This document shows, one piece after another, positions 7,453-16,097 of a stretch of 53,930 nt of DNA; position 1 is the stretch's first letter, and each line of letters opens with the position of its first letter. The stretch is from Lachnospiraceae bacterium UBA3850 (GTDB taxonomy: Bacteria; Bacillota; Clostridia; Lachnospirales; Lachnospiraceae): assembly GCA_002392655.1 (NCBI GenBank), contig DGHK01000011.1, forward strand, positions 1-53,930, read 5' to 3'. The notes beneath the pieces were generated by a model. That model did no database searches. It was not told where the DNA came from and saw only the letters and a list, made by a program, of their open reading frames with translations. A program made the translations under genes and the position numbers.

Positions 7453-8169
7453 ATGAATTTAGTAAGATGCAATAACGGACATTTCTATGATGCGGACAAA
7501 TCAGCTCAGTGCCCTCATTGTGCAGCAGCCGGAGGAGCAGTTCCGGGAGGAATGCCTATGGGGAATCAGGGTTTCGGTGCACCGAATATGATGAATCAGG
7601 GGTTTTCTGCAACCAGTGAAGAGACAGTAGCATACGAAACAGGTTCAGCAGGAGAGTATGGCTATACAACAGATGATACTGATGCAGGACAGAACATAAA
7701 TAATGCGTTTAATCCACAGCAGCAGCCTCAGGAGAATTTTGCAAGACCTGTTACACCACAGCCTCAGAAGTTCCAGTCTGAAGAGGATGATTCTGTAACC
7801 ATCAGATGGACAGAGGGAATGAATAAGGAGCCTGTAGTAGGATGGCTCGTAGGTCTGAATGGTGAGGTTGCCGGAGAAAGCTTTGAGATCAGAACAGGTA
7901 AGAACTTCATCGGAAGAGGCGATGATATGGATGTTGTTATCAAGGGGGACAAGAGAATATCCCGAAATAAGCATGCTATCATTCTTTATGAGCCAAAGAA
8001 TAAGCTGTTCATGGTTCAGCCGGGCGAATCCAGAGAGCTGTTTTATTTAAATGGAAATGTAGTACTGAATACTGAAAAAATAGGTGCGTATGACAAGCTC
8101 TATATAGGAGAGACAGAACTTATGTTCATACCGCTTTGTGGAGATAACTTCTCATGGGATGAGATATAA
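7453..8169 (+). CDS. zinc-ribbon plus FHA domain protein (GarA-like), paralogue
   Basis: A 238-residue paralogue of the protein at 2102. The N-terminus carries Cys6, His10, Cys20, His22 and Cys23 in the same zinc-ribbon-like pattern (RCNNGHFYD then CPHC). A low-complexity linker rich in Gly, Met, Gln and Asn follows, with two acidic threonine sites: SEETVAY (Thr58) and EDDSVTIRW (Thr116). The second aligns with the DEDVTVAFY site of the paralogue. The FHA domain (about 128-228) has Gly154-Arg155, Ser170-Arg171 and His174, and unlike the paralogue keeps the histidine. It has a strong SD (AAGGAGG at 7440-7446) and a 60-base gap in front, so it may be expressed at a higher level. Its likely role is a phosphorylation-controlled binding protein. 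Confidence 0.86.
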   Translation: MNLVRCNNGHFYDADKSAQCPHCAAAGGAVPGGMPMGNQGFGAPNMMNQGFSATSEETVAYETGSAGEYGYTTDDTDAGQNINNAFNPQQQPQENFARPVTPQPQKFQSEEDDSVTIRWTEGMNKEPVVGWLVGLNGEVAGESFEIRTGKNFIGRGDDMDVVIKGDKRISRNKHAIILYEPKNKLFMVQPGESRELFYLNGNVVLNTEKIGAYDKLYIGETELMFIPLCGDNFSWDEI

Positions 8170-8187
8170 GAGCCAAGGGGGAAAAGC

Positions 8188-9144
8188 ATGGCAAATATTA
8201 TAAGGATCATTTCCATGAGAGGCACCAGGGAAGTGAATCTGGATAGCTTCAACAAGGATGTTGTCAGCTTCGGAAGAACTCATGAATGTGATATCCAGTT
8301 GAGAGAGGATTACGTATCCAGACTGCACGGATGCTTTTATAAGGAAAACGGAGCGTGGTATTTTAAGGATATGGAAAGTACCAATGGCATCTATTTCAAG
8401 GGCGTCAAAACCGACAGTGCTCCTCTCAGGAATGATGATGAGATAGTAATTCATAAAAAGGACAGTCTGACAGAAGCGGTCAAGATGGTATATGTAAGAG
8501 ATGATAGTGTACCTACGATGGAAGACTGGCAGCTTCAGCAGATGCAGCAGATTAACCAGATAAATCAGATGCAGCAGATGGATCAGCTGAGACAGCAGAA
8601 TCAGCAGCAGCTTCAGCAGCAACAGCTTAGTCAGATGAGTCAGATCAATCAGCAGCAACTTCAGCAGCAACAGCTTCAGATGCAAAATGTACCTCCGGTT
8701 CCACAGGTCCAGCAGCAACAGCAGTTCCAGCCCGGACCACAGATACCGAATGTAAGGAGACCTGCACCACAGAGAGTTCAGGAGCCGCAATACGATTATG
8801 ATGACGTAGATGATGACGATGACGACGATGATGAATTCTCATCAGACAAAACATTTCTTGTTATCGGAATAATCATAGTTATGCTTCTGCTCATAGTCGG
8901 ACTCATACTGTTCCTCAAGATATTTAACAGTGATGATAAAACAGAAGCAACAACTGCAAAGAAAACAACAGAAGTGACCACAGAAGCTACAACCGGAGTC
9001 AAGGATGATTCTCAGTCTGTCGATACATTAAAAACTCCTGAGACAACAGAGAAGAAGGAGGAAACTACTGAGAACAGTACTGAGGAAGGAGTTCCTGAAG
9101 GTGGTGGCATAGATCAAGGAATAGATGATGTATCAGGAGATTAG
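8188..9144 (+). CDS. FHA domain protein with Gln-rich linker, membrane helix and Thr-rich tail
   Basis: A 318-residue protein without a signal peptide. The FHA domain is at the N-terminus (1-95) with Gly29-Arg30, S-R-L-H at 44-47 and T-N-G at 65-67. Residues 114-181 are a Gln/Met/Asn-rich low-complexity stretch. An unbroken run of about ten Asp (207-215 region) precedes one membrane helix (222-246). The external tail (about 250-318) is Thr/Glu-rich and has no recognisable fold. The topology is therefore FHA inside, tail outside. The same N-terminal FHA type (LDSFNKDVVSFGR) recurs in the proteins at 9147, 11616 and 15135, so they form one paralogous set. Its cargo or partner is unknown. Confidence 0.85.
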   Translation: MANIIRIISMRGTREVNLDSFNKDVVSFGRTHECDIQLREDYVSRLHGCFYKENGAWYFKDMESTNGIYFKGVKTDSAPLRNDDEIVIHKKDSLTEAVKMVYVRDDSVPTMEDWQLQQMQQINQINQMQQMDQLRQQNQQQLQQQQLSQMSQINQQQLQQQQLQMQNVPPVPQVQQQQQFQPGPQIPNVRRPAPQRVQEPQYDYDDVDDDDDDDDEFSSDKTFLVIGIIIVMLLLIVGLILFLKIFNSDDKTEATTAKKTTEVTTEATTGVKDDSQSVDTLKTPETTEKKEETTENSTEEGVPEGGGIDQGIDDVSGD

Positions 9145-9146
9145 AG

Positions 9147-11591
9147 ATGGCATTTCCAAGTAACCTGTATGTGACTATATTTGACGGAGAGAAATCTCCC
9201 TATGAAATAAGGTTATCAAATTTTAATAAAGAAGTCATATCCTTCGGTAGAGCAGAGGATAACGATATAGTACTTAAGTCTGTGTTTGTGTCCAGATACC
9301 ATGGTGTTATCTATATGGACAGGGGAGCGGTGATCATAGAGAAACTTCCGGAGTGTAAGAACGGACTTTGGTACCACGGCAAGAAGATTAAGTCCACTGC
9401 TCTCAGAGACGGAACCTATATCAGGATTTTCGGAAGAATAGAGGAGCAGGAAATCGGAGTTCTTATGGTATCTTCTATCAAGGAGGAGACAGTTGTATGG
9501 AATTCTATTCAGGTTACGCAGGGAAGTCGTATCACCATAGGTCGTGATCCCGAATGTAACATAGTTCTCGATCATGTAAGTATATCCCGCGTACATGCGT
9601 ATGTTGAAGAAAGCGGAGGACGGTTTTATATCGTAGATAACGGAAGTACAAATGGAGTACTTCTGAATGGAAGGAAGCTATCCGGAAGGAAGGAGCTTAA
9701 AGAGAAGGATATAATCCTTATCACGAACAGTAAGCTCGTCTTCACAGCAGGTTCCATAGTCTACTATATGGCCAAGTCCGGAATCAGTGTTGAGACGAGA
9801 AATGTACTGAAGCAGGTTGGAAAGAAGAAGCTGACGATATGCGATAATGTAAATCTGAACATCAATCCCGGCGAGCTGGTAGCAATCATAGGTGGTTCGG
9901 GAGCAGGAAAGACCTCTATTATGAACTGTATCAGCGGATACAGTACACCTACCTCGGGTCAGGTTCTTGTAAATGATGTAGATCTGTATCAGAACTACGA
10001 TACACTTAAGTATATCATCGGATATGTTCCGCAGAAGGATATCGTATATGACAATCTGACAGTTCATGACATGCTGAGATACAGCGCAAGACTCAGACTT
10101 CCGAAGGATGTAACAAGTGATGAGATAGACCAGATAGTTCAGAAGGTTATTGATACGGTTGAGTTGTCACACAGAAGTGATGCTCTCGTAAGGAGTCTCT
10201 CAGGCGGACAGAGAAAAAGGGCATCAATAGCAGTTGAGCTGCTTACGGATCCGAACCTGTTCTTCCTGGATGAGCCAACCTCGGGACTTGATCCGGGAAC
10301 CGAGAGAAATCTAATAAGAACTCTTAAGGGTATGACATCCTCCGGAAAAACAGTAATTCTTGTAACCCATAGTACACTGGGTATGCAGGAATACGACAAG
10401 ATTATATTTATGGGCACCGGTGGAAAGCTCTGCTTTGCAGGAAGCTACGAGGAAGCCCTCAGATTCTTTGAAACAGATGATATAGTAAATGTATACGAGA
10501 TGATTAGCAGTGAGCCGGATGTGTGGAAGGCTAAGTATGAGAACATGCTGAGCAACCGGCAGAGAGCATCATCCGAACCGAAGAAAACTGAGATTAAAAA
10601 CTCAAACAAGAAGGGTTATTTCAGGCAGTTTGGAATTCTCAGTACCAGATATACGCATCTGCTTATGAATGATCGTCAGAGAATGCTCCTGCTTCTTTTG
10701 CAGGCACCTCTTCTGGGATTTCTGGTATACCTGGTAGCAAATGACAAGTTTGCAAGGATATATGAATCGACAATAAGTATACTTTTTGTATATTCCTGCT
10801 GTGCATTCTGGATAGGAATAATGAGTGCTTTGCAGGAGATATGTAAAGAGCGAGTCATATTGAAACGTGAATATATGACCGGTCTGAATATGGGAAGCTA
10901 TATCCTGTCGAAGATGGTAGTGCTTAGTGTTATGTGTGTACTTCAGAGTCTGATACTGACGCTTACCATATCGCTTCTTGTAAGTGTAGATAAGGGCGGT
11001 GGAGAATTCTGGAGACCATTCCTTGAGGTAAATGGAATCTTTACCACCCCATTTCTGGAATTCTTTATAACTACAGCACTTACTTCCATATCGGCTGCTG
11101 CCATGGGAATTCTTGTTTCAGCTCTGTTTACAAATGCAGACAGAGTTATGACGATAGCACCGATACTTCTGATGCCGCAGATACTTTTCTCGGGAATGCT
11201 GTTCGTGCTGGATGGAATAAGCAAGAAGATATCATACTTCATTAACTGCAGATGGGCTATGGAGGCCTATGGTTCCATCCTGAACCTGGGGAAGCTGGAT
11301 CTTCAGATGACTGATAAGCTGGCTGAATGCGGAGCGGATGCACTTTTCGTTCAAGGACCGGAGCTGATAGATCCGATGACTGGAGGACAGCTGCTTAATC
11401 CGGCGAATTCAGAGCCGATGCATCAGTACTTTGAATATGCTATAAAGCATAAACCAACAGACGCCGTTTATTACTTTGCGTCTAAGGAACATTTGATAAC
11501 TTCATGGATGATACTTATATTCCTGACTTTGTTTTTTGCTATACTTGCAAGAGTGGTATTATCCATCAATATAAAGGATGAGAAGAGATAA
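9147..11591 (+). CDS. ABC exporter with two N-terminal FHA domains (Rv1747-like, ABCG type)
   Basis: An 814-residue half-transporter. Two FHA domains lead: FHA1 (about 10-105) with Gly34-Arg35 and S-R-Y-H at 49-52, and FHA2 (about 118-200) with Gly132-Arg133, S-R-V-H at 147-150 and T-N-G at 168-170. The ABC ATPase (about 215-460) has Walker A GGSGAGKTS at 249-257, signature LSGGQ at 351-355 and Walker B ending in LDEP at 374-377. The C-terminal half is a membrane domain of the ABC-2/ABCG type with about six helices. This is the architecture of Mycobacterium tuberculosis Rv1747, an exporter controlled by phosphorylation through the PknF kinase. It should dimerise and export an unknown lipid, glycan or other substrate, with activity set by the local kinases. 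Confidence 0.95.
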   Translation: MAFPSNLYVTIFDGEKSPYEIRLSNFNKEVISFGRAEDNDIVLKSVFVSRYHGVIYMDRGAVIIEKLPECKNGLWYHGKKIKSTALRDGTYIRIFGRIEEQEIGVLMVSSIKEETVVWNSIQVTQGSRITIGRDPECNIVLDHVSISRVHAYVEESGGRFYIVDNGSTNGVLLNGRKLSGRKELKEKDIILITNSKLVFTAGSIVYYMAKSGISVETRNVLKQVGKKKLTICDNVNLNINPGELVAIIGGSGAGKTSIMNCISGYSTPTSGQVLVNDVDLYQNYDTLKYIIGYVPQKDIVYDNLTVHDMLRYSARLRLPKDVTSDEIDQIVQKVIDTVELSHRSDALVRSLSGGQRKRASIAVELLTDPNLFFLDEPTSGLDPGTERNLIRTLKGMTSSGKTVILVTHSTLGMQEYDKIIFMGTGGKLCFAGSYEEALRFFETDDIVNVYEMISSEPDVWKAKYENMLSNRQRASSEPKKTEIKNSNKKGYFRQFGILSTRYTHLLMNDRQRMLLLLLQAPLLGFLVYLVANDKFARIYESTISILFVYSCCAFWIGIMSALQEICKERVILKREYMTGLNMGSYILSKMVVLSVMCVLQSLILTLTISLLVSVDKGGGEFWRPFLEVNGIFTTPFLEFFITTALTSISAAAMGILVSALFTNADRVMTIAPILLMPQILFSGMLFVLDGISKKISYFINCRWAMEAYGSILNLGKLDLQMTDKLAECGADALFVQGPELIDPMTGGQLLNPANSEPMHQYFEYAIKHKPTDAVYYFASKEHLITSWMILIFLTLFFAILARVVLSINIKDEKR

Positions 11592-11615
11592 ATAAACATA
11601 GAAGAAGGTGTTTAT

Positions 11616-13415
11616 ATGAGTCAGACAAAGTTAATAATAAACAGTAACGGTTATAGGACTGTACATATCCTGGAGAGCTTTAATAAGGATGCGATAACCT
11701 TCGGACGTGATCCCAGATGTGATATAGTCATTAATAATCAGAAGGTATCCAATTATCATGGATATATCTACAGATATAACGGAAAATGGTATATCAAGGA
11801 TCACGAGAGTGCGAACGGTATACTGATAAATAATGTAAAAGTTACTGAGTCAGAGCTCAGAAGCGGAGCGAAAATAACTCTCGACAAGTATATAGCACCT
11901 GACTCTGTGATGATGGATTTTGTTGTTGAGGTGCAGAGTGCCGCATATCAGGGAGCGGCTAATTCAGGATATCAGGCAGGTCAAAATTCCGGTATGAGAT
12001 ATCAGAGTTACCAGAATAATCAGACTCCGGTAGCGGGATACCAGAACAACGATATGAGAGCCAAGGCTGCTGAAAAGAAGGAGCAGGAGGCTCAGAAAAG
12101 AAAAGGAAACATCGGGCTTGCGCTGGGAATCACATCTCTTGTTCTCGTAGTTATTCTGATGGTAGTTGTCGGCATATATATCTTCGGCAAGGATGATGAT
12201 GATAAAAAAGCTGAGGTCACAACTGAGTCAACAACAGTTGCAATGACCACCGAGATGACCACAGAAGCCGAAACAGAAGCCACAACAGAAGCTTCGACGG
12301 AAGAGGGAGGAAAGCTTACAGGAGAAGAGATATTTGATCGTGTAAATCCTTCAACTGTTGAGATAATAGCGGTTGTATCAGATCAGTATGCTTCCCTTGG
12401 TACGGGATTCTACATAGATAATGACGGAACGATAGCTACAAATTATCATGTAATAGATCAGGCAAAGAGTGCCATAATCAAGGGCTCAGACGGAACTGAA
12501 TACGAGGTTGTAGGTGTCAGAGGATATGATCCGGATATGGATCTGGCCATTCTGTCTACATCGGCCAGTGGTACAACACCACTTGAGAGAACAACGGATG
12601 AGGTTAAAACCGGAGAGAAGGTATATGCCCTGGGTAATTCGCAGGGGTATCAGAGTACATTTACAGAGGGCATAGTATCTATGGCCAGCAGAGATGAGAA
12701 GGGTCACACTTATATACAGCACAGTGCTCCTATAACAAACGGTAACAGTGGTGGTCCCCTTCTGGATGAAGAGGGAAAGGTGCTCGGAATTAATACCTGG
12801 GTTCGTACGGACGGACAGAATCTGAACTTTGCCATACCTATAGCTGAGATAGATAACATCTCCATAGATGGAAATCTCTCTCTGGAACAGGTTTATGAAA
12901 ATGTATATGGCACATCATCTTATGAACCAACATATACTGTATCTGACTGGGAGAATATAACCATAGCTGAAGAAGGTTCCAAGTCTATAACGATCAAAGC
13001 ACCGAAGGATTCCAAAGTAACAGATGATAACGGAAATAAAACTGTGGATTACATGGTCGGAAATGGGGGGATAAATGTAAGTGGAGAGCTGCAGCTTGGT
13101 AATTATTCAAATGTAACTGATGATACTCTGGAGCAGCTTGATGATGAAATAATAAATGAGGTGGCAGGTCGTATAGATACGCTCTTCGATGGGGATTATT
13201 CTACATCCGTAGAGGGAAGCAGCATAAACGGAAGAAATTGGCGAGTTTATACATTTTCTGGTTTGAGCAATTCTTACGACACAGATGTGTATCTGATGAT
13301 AACCTGTGATAATGATGCTGTAGCATGTGTATATATGGTTTCAATGTCACAAAACGATGATGAAGAAATCAGACAGAAGGTTATAGATATTCTATCTTCA
13401 GTTGAGTTATATTAA
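11616..13415 (+). CDS. FHA-anchored membrane trypsin-like serine protease (HtrA-like, no PDZ)
   Basis: A 599-residue protein with a cytoplasmic N-terminal FHA domain (Gly30-Arg31, S-N-Y-H at 45-48), a Tyr/Gln/Asn-rich linker, one membrane helix (about 165-191), a Thr/Glu-rich external linker (200-230) and an external S1C-type protease domain (about 235-420). The catalytic triad is visible: His278 in NYHV, Asp309 in DMDLAIL and Ser378 in GNSGGP. There is no PDZ domain after it; instead a C-terminal region of about 180 residues of unknown fold. HtrA/DegP proteases cut misfolded or signal proteins outside the membrane. The FHA domain implies that the protease is recruited or switched by a phosphorylated cytoplasmic partner, an arrangement I do not know from described systems. 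Confidence 0.93.
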   Translation: MSQTKLIINSNGYRTVHILESFNKDAITFGRDPRCDIVINNQKVSNYHGYIYRYNGKWYIKDHESANGILINNVKVTESELRSGAKITLDKYIAPDSVMMDFVVEVQSAAYQGAANSGYQAGQNSGMRYQSYQNNQTPVAGYQNNDMRAKAAEKKEQEAQKRKGNIGLALGITSLVLVVILMVVVGIYIFGKDDDDKKAEVTTESTTVAMTTEMTTEAETEATTEASTEEGGKLTGEEIFDRVNPSTVEIIAVVSDQYASLGTGFYIDNDGTIATNYHVIDQAKSAIIKGSDGTEYEVVGVRGYDPDMDLAILSTSASGTTPLERTTDEVKTGEKVYALGNSQGYQSTFTEGIVSMASRDEKGHTYIQHSAPITNGNSGGPLLDEEGKVLGINTWVRTDGQNLNFAIPIAEIDNISIDGNLSLEQVYENVYGTSSYEPTYTVSDWENITIAEEGSKSITIKAPKDSKVTDDNGNKTVDYMVGNGGINVSGELQLGNYSNVTDDTLEQLDDEIINEVAGRIDTLFDGDYSTSVEGSSINGRNWRVYTFSGLSNSYDTDVYLMITCDNDAVACVYMVSMSQNDDEEIRQKVIDILSSVELY

Positions 13416-13444
13416 TTGGTAACAAGTAAGGCAGGATGCTTTTT

Positions 13445-15115
13445 ATGAACAGACGATGTTTAAACTGTATGCAGGTTTTTGAGATAGTGCCGGGGTATGA
13501 GTACGAGAATAACTGCTGCCCATTCTGCGGTTATGTTGAAAACACTCCGCAAAGCCATGCCAGTTATCTGGCTCCCGGAACGCTTTTGATCGGCAGATAT
13601 ACAGTCGGAACAGTTCTCGGCGCCGGAGGCTTCGGAATAACTTATAGAGCCTGGGACAACACTTTAAATACGCAGGTTGCCATTAAGGAATACTACCCAC
13701 AGGGCATTGTCTCGAGAAGCAATTCCAGCGAAGTGACGATATACAATAAGCAGGAAGAGAGCTTTACTCACGGGAGAGCACGATTCCTGAAAGAGGCAAG
13801 AAGTCTGGCAAACCTGAATAGTAATCCAAGAACCGTAAGCATCCATGACTTTTTTGAAGAAAATGGAACAGCTTATATAGTAATGGAATACCTGAAGGGC
13901 TGTAATCTGAAGGAGTATATAACCAAATACAGCATGCCCTTTGAAACCATTCATAAGGTTGCAGAGCAGATGTGTGAGGCGCTGAGTGCAGTTCATTCCA
14001 TCGGTCTTGTTCACAGGGATATCAGTCCGGATAACATCTATATGTGTGAGGACGGATCCTTCAAGCTGATAGACTTCGGAGCGGTAAAGCAAAGCGTAAA
14101 TGATACGAACCTCTCGTCAACAGTAGTACTTAAACATGGGTATGCACCTATAGAACAGTACTCAAAGAGTGGAAATATAGGCCCCTGGACGGATATATAT
14201 GCACTTTCGGCAACGCTTTACAGACTTTCAACAGGAAAGCTTCCACAGGAATCCATAGACAGGCTGTCAGCGGATATGCTTACTTATCCGAGGACACTTA
14301 ACCCAACGATTCCTGCATCATTTGCAAATGCAATAATGCGAGGTATGTCCATACAAGTTATGGACAGATACCAGAATATAGAGGACTTCAAAAGAGCACT
14401 CTTCAGGAGTGAAGCAGAAGAAGCAAGGTTTTCTTCTGTAGGCATTTCCGAGGGAATCTCCACAGTCCGATCAGGAAGAAGCTTTGTAAGTGGCAGTTCT
14501 TTCTCAAGTGAGGAGAAGAAGGAGGAAGAGAAGAGTGGTTTCAGTCAGTTCATTAACGGACCGGCAGGTATAATCCTGATTCCTCTCGTTGCAATAATCC
14601 TTATGGGTGCGGCTATCGTATACTTTGTCTATTTTGCGGGAGCAGATAAAGGGGATGATGAAGGTGGCTCAAAAGGGACCCAGACCGAAGAAATAACTGA
14701 GCAGGACACTACGGATATAACTAAACAGGAAACTACAGCGGCTGCTCCGCAGCCGGCTTCCGAGGAAGATAGGTATTATGAGATAAGTGATATAAAGGTT
14801 AATACTGTAGAAGATGACTGGGAGACGGACAATTCATCGCTAAGCAGTGGTGTGATGGTAGTACATTTTTACTGGAAGCTTGAGAAGGCTCCGGGCAAAA
14901 TAAAATATAAGGTTAAAGGAGAATATCCTAACGGAGATCCTTATGAAGAGGTTCTTGAGAATGAAAGAAACAAGGGTTCGCTTCAAGGCTTTTCACTGAT
15001 GATGGAAGATGAAAATGGAAACAGGATAGGACTTCCGGAGGGAACGGCAACATTAAGAGTGTATAACAATGACACGGATCAGTTTCTTGGTGCAAGAACA
15101 ATAGAGATACATTAA
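13445..15115 (+). CDS. transmembrane Ser/Thr protein kinase with N-terminal zinc ribbon
   Basis: I prefer the ATG at 13445 (GGCAGG about nine bases upstream); an in-frame ATG at 13436 would add three residues. Counting from 13436, Cys8, Cys11, Cys28 and Cys31 form a zinc ribbon, followed by a kinase domain (about 50-320) with GAGGFG at 62-67, Lys84, HRDISPDN at 193-200 and DFG at 213-215. One membrane helix spans about 375-401. The external part has a Thr/Glu/Gln linker and then about 110 residues with beta-strand character and no family that I recognise; PASTA repeats are absent. It is the sensor kinase of the locus and shares the HRDISPDN loop with the soluble kinase at 5315, so the two kinases are related to each other. 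Confidence 0.94.
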   Translation: MNRRCLNCMQVFEIVPGYEYENNCCPFCGYVENTPQSHASYLAPGTLLIGRYTVGTVLGAGGFGITYRAWDNTLNTQVAIKEYYPQGIVSRSNSSEVTIYNKQEESFTHGRARFLKEARSLANLNSNPRTVSIHDFFEENGTAYIVMEYLKGCNLKEYITKYSMPFETIHKVAEQMCEALSAVHSIGLVHRDISPDNIYMCEDGSFKLIDFGAVKQSVNDTNLSSTVVLKHGYAPIEQYSKSGNIGPWTDIYALSATLYRLSTGKLPQESIDRLSADMLTYPRTLNPTIPASFANAIMRGMSIQVMDRYQNIEDFKRALFRSEAEEARFSSVGISEGISTVRSGRSFVSGSSFSSEEKKEEEKSGFSQFINGPAGIILIPLVAIILMGAAIVYFVYFAGADKGDDEGGSKGTQTEEITEQDTTDITKQETTAAAPQPASEEDRYYEISDIKVNTVEDDWETDNSSLSSGVMVVHFYWKLEKAPGKIKYKVKGEYPNGDPYEEVLENERNKGSLQGFSLMMEDENGNRIGLPEGTATLRVYNNDTDQFLGARTIEIH

Positions 15116-15134
15116 TAGTAGGAGGTGCATATCA

Positions 15135-16097
15135 ATGCAGGGAGTTATAGACATATTAGTTGATAACAGGCATAACAAGTATAATCTGAATAGCTACGGA
15201 AAGGAAGTAGTCAGCTTCGGACGTAGTTCGGAATGTGATATTCAGATACCGAAGAACTATATATCAAGAGTTCATGGCTGTTTCTATCTGGAAAATGGAG
15301 AATGGTTTATAAAGGATATGAATAGTACGAACGGTATATATTTCAATTCCAACAAGATCGATGCTCTGAGACTGGCATTGGGACCGATCAGGATATCAAA
15401 GAATATGAATTCAGAGGATTATATAACGATCACCATGGATGGTGTAAATGCAGCACCTCAGTTCGGCGGACAACCAAATATGATGCAGAATCAGTATGGC
15501 GGACAACCAAATATGATGCAGAATCAGTATGGTGGACAACCAAACATGATGCAGAATCAGTATGCAGCACAGCCGAATATGATGCCAAACCAGTTTGGTC
15601 AGCCTATGAAAAGAAGTGGTGCATCGTCACGTGCTATAGATGTAGGATGGGGACTTAAGATAGCGATGATATGTCTCGCTGTAGCTATGGTAGTTGCATG
15701 CTTCATACCTTATTGCAGCTTCAGCGTAGGTGGTTCACTTGGAAGCTGGGGAAAATATCTGGATGATGCATTAGGATCTGAGAGTGTGTCCATCTTCACG
15801 GATTCATACGTTGTTATGGGATTCATTATAGTAACGAATTCCATACTGCTTCTGGTATTTGCCCTGCTCAGTCATATATACGGACTTGATATAGCAAACC
15901 TTATCATATCATTCTTTAACCCGATCTGGTCGATACTAGCCCTTATCGCAATGAAATCAGATACATTTGGAATGCTGAAAGCAAGTATAGGCTTTTATAT
16001 ACTGTTAGCATCAAGTATAGGTGCAACTATAGTTGCTATTATGATATTTGTGAAAGCAAAGGGACAGAAAAAATCTAGCACTATATATGGGATGTAA
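15135..16097 (+). CDS. FHA domain protein with tandem repeats and four membrane helices
   Basis: A 320-residue protein, last of the series. The N-terminal FHA domain (1-95) has Gly29-Arg30, S-R-V-H at 44-47 and T-N-G at 65-67. Residues 111-154 are four 11-residue repeats of the form GGQPNMMQNQY, the last one degenerate. The C-terminal half has four membrane helices (about 172-195, 215-245, 250-275 and 282-305), a size and pattern like small polytopic proteins of unknown function. It has a good SD (AGGAGG at 15119-15124). The stop at 16095-16097 lies inside the convergent aminotransferase gene, giving a 17-base overlap, and no terminator is visible between them. Its role is unknown; a membrane scaffold is possible. 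Confidence 0.85.
   Translation: MQGVIDILVDNRHNKYNLNSYGKEVVSFGRSSECDIQIPKNYISRVHGCFYLENGEWFIKDMNSTNGIYFNSNKIDALRLALGPIRISKNMNSEDYITITMDGVNAAPQFGGQPNMMQNQYGGQPNMMQNQYGGQPNMMQNQYAAQPNMMPNQFGQPMKRSGASSRAIDVGWGLKIAMICLAVAMVVACFIPYCSFSVGGSLGSWGKYLDDALGSESVSIFTDSYVVMGFIIVTNSILLLVFALLSHIYGLDIANLIISFFNPIWSILALIAMKSDTFGMLKASIGFYILLASSIGATIVAIMIFVKAKGQKKSSTIYGM
15465..15596 (+). repeat. 33-bp tandem repeat, four copies, inside an FHA gene
   Basis: Four consecutive 33-bp units start at 15465, 15498, 15531 and 15564. The first two are identical, the third differs by two bases and the fourth is diverged. Each encodes one 11-residue unit (GGQPNMMQNQY). The near identity at DNA level suggests recent slippage expansion, so copy number may vary between strains. 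Confidence 0.95.

Noticed and set aside
8152..8790. Leu-rich minus-strand open frame of about 200 codons
   Set aside because: It is the antisense shadow of the Gln-rich repeat of the FHA gene (CAG codons read as CTG); it has no SD site and no family resemblance.
15465..15596. Regular 33-bp repeats as a CRISPR array
   Set aside because: The units are directly adjacent with no spacers and they keep an open reading frame with an 11-residue period.
1327..16097. Type VI or type VII secretion system
   Set aside because: FHA, PP2C and kinase genes accompany T6SS and FHA domains occur in T7SS ATPases, but no Tss, EssC or WXG100-like gene is present in the region.
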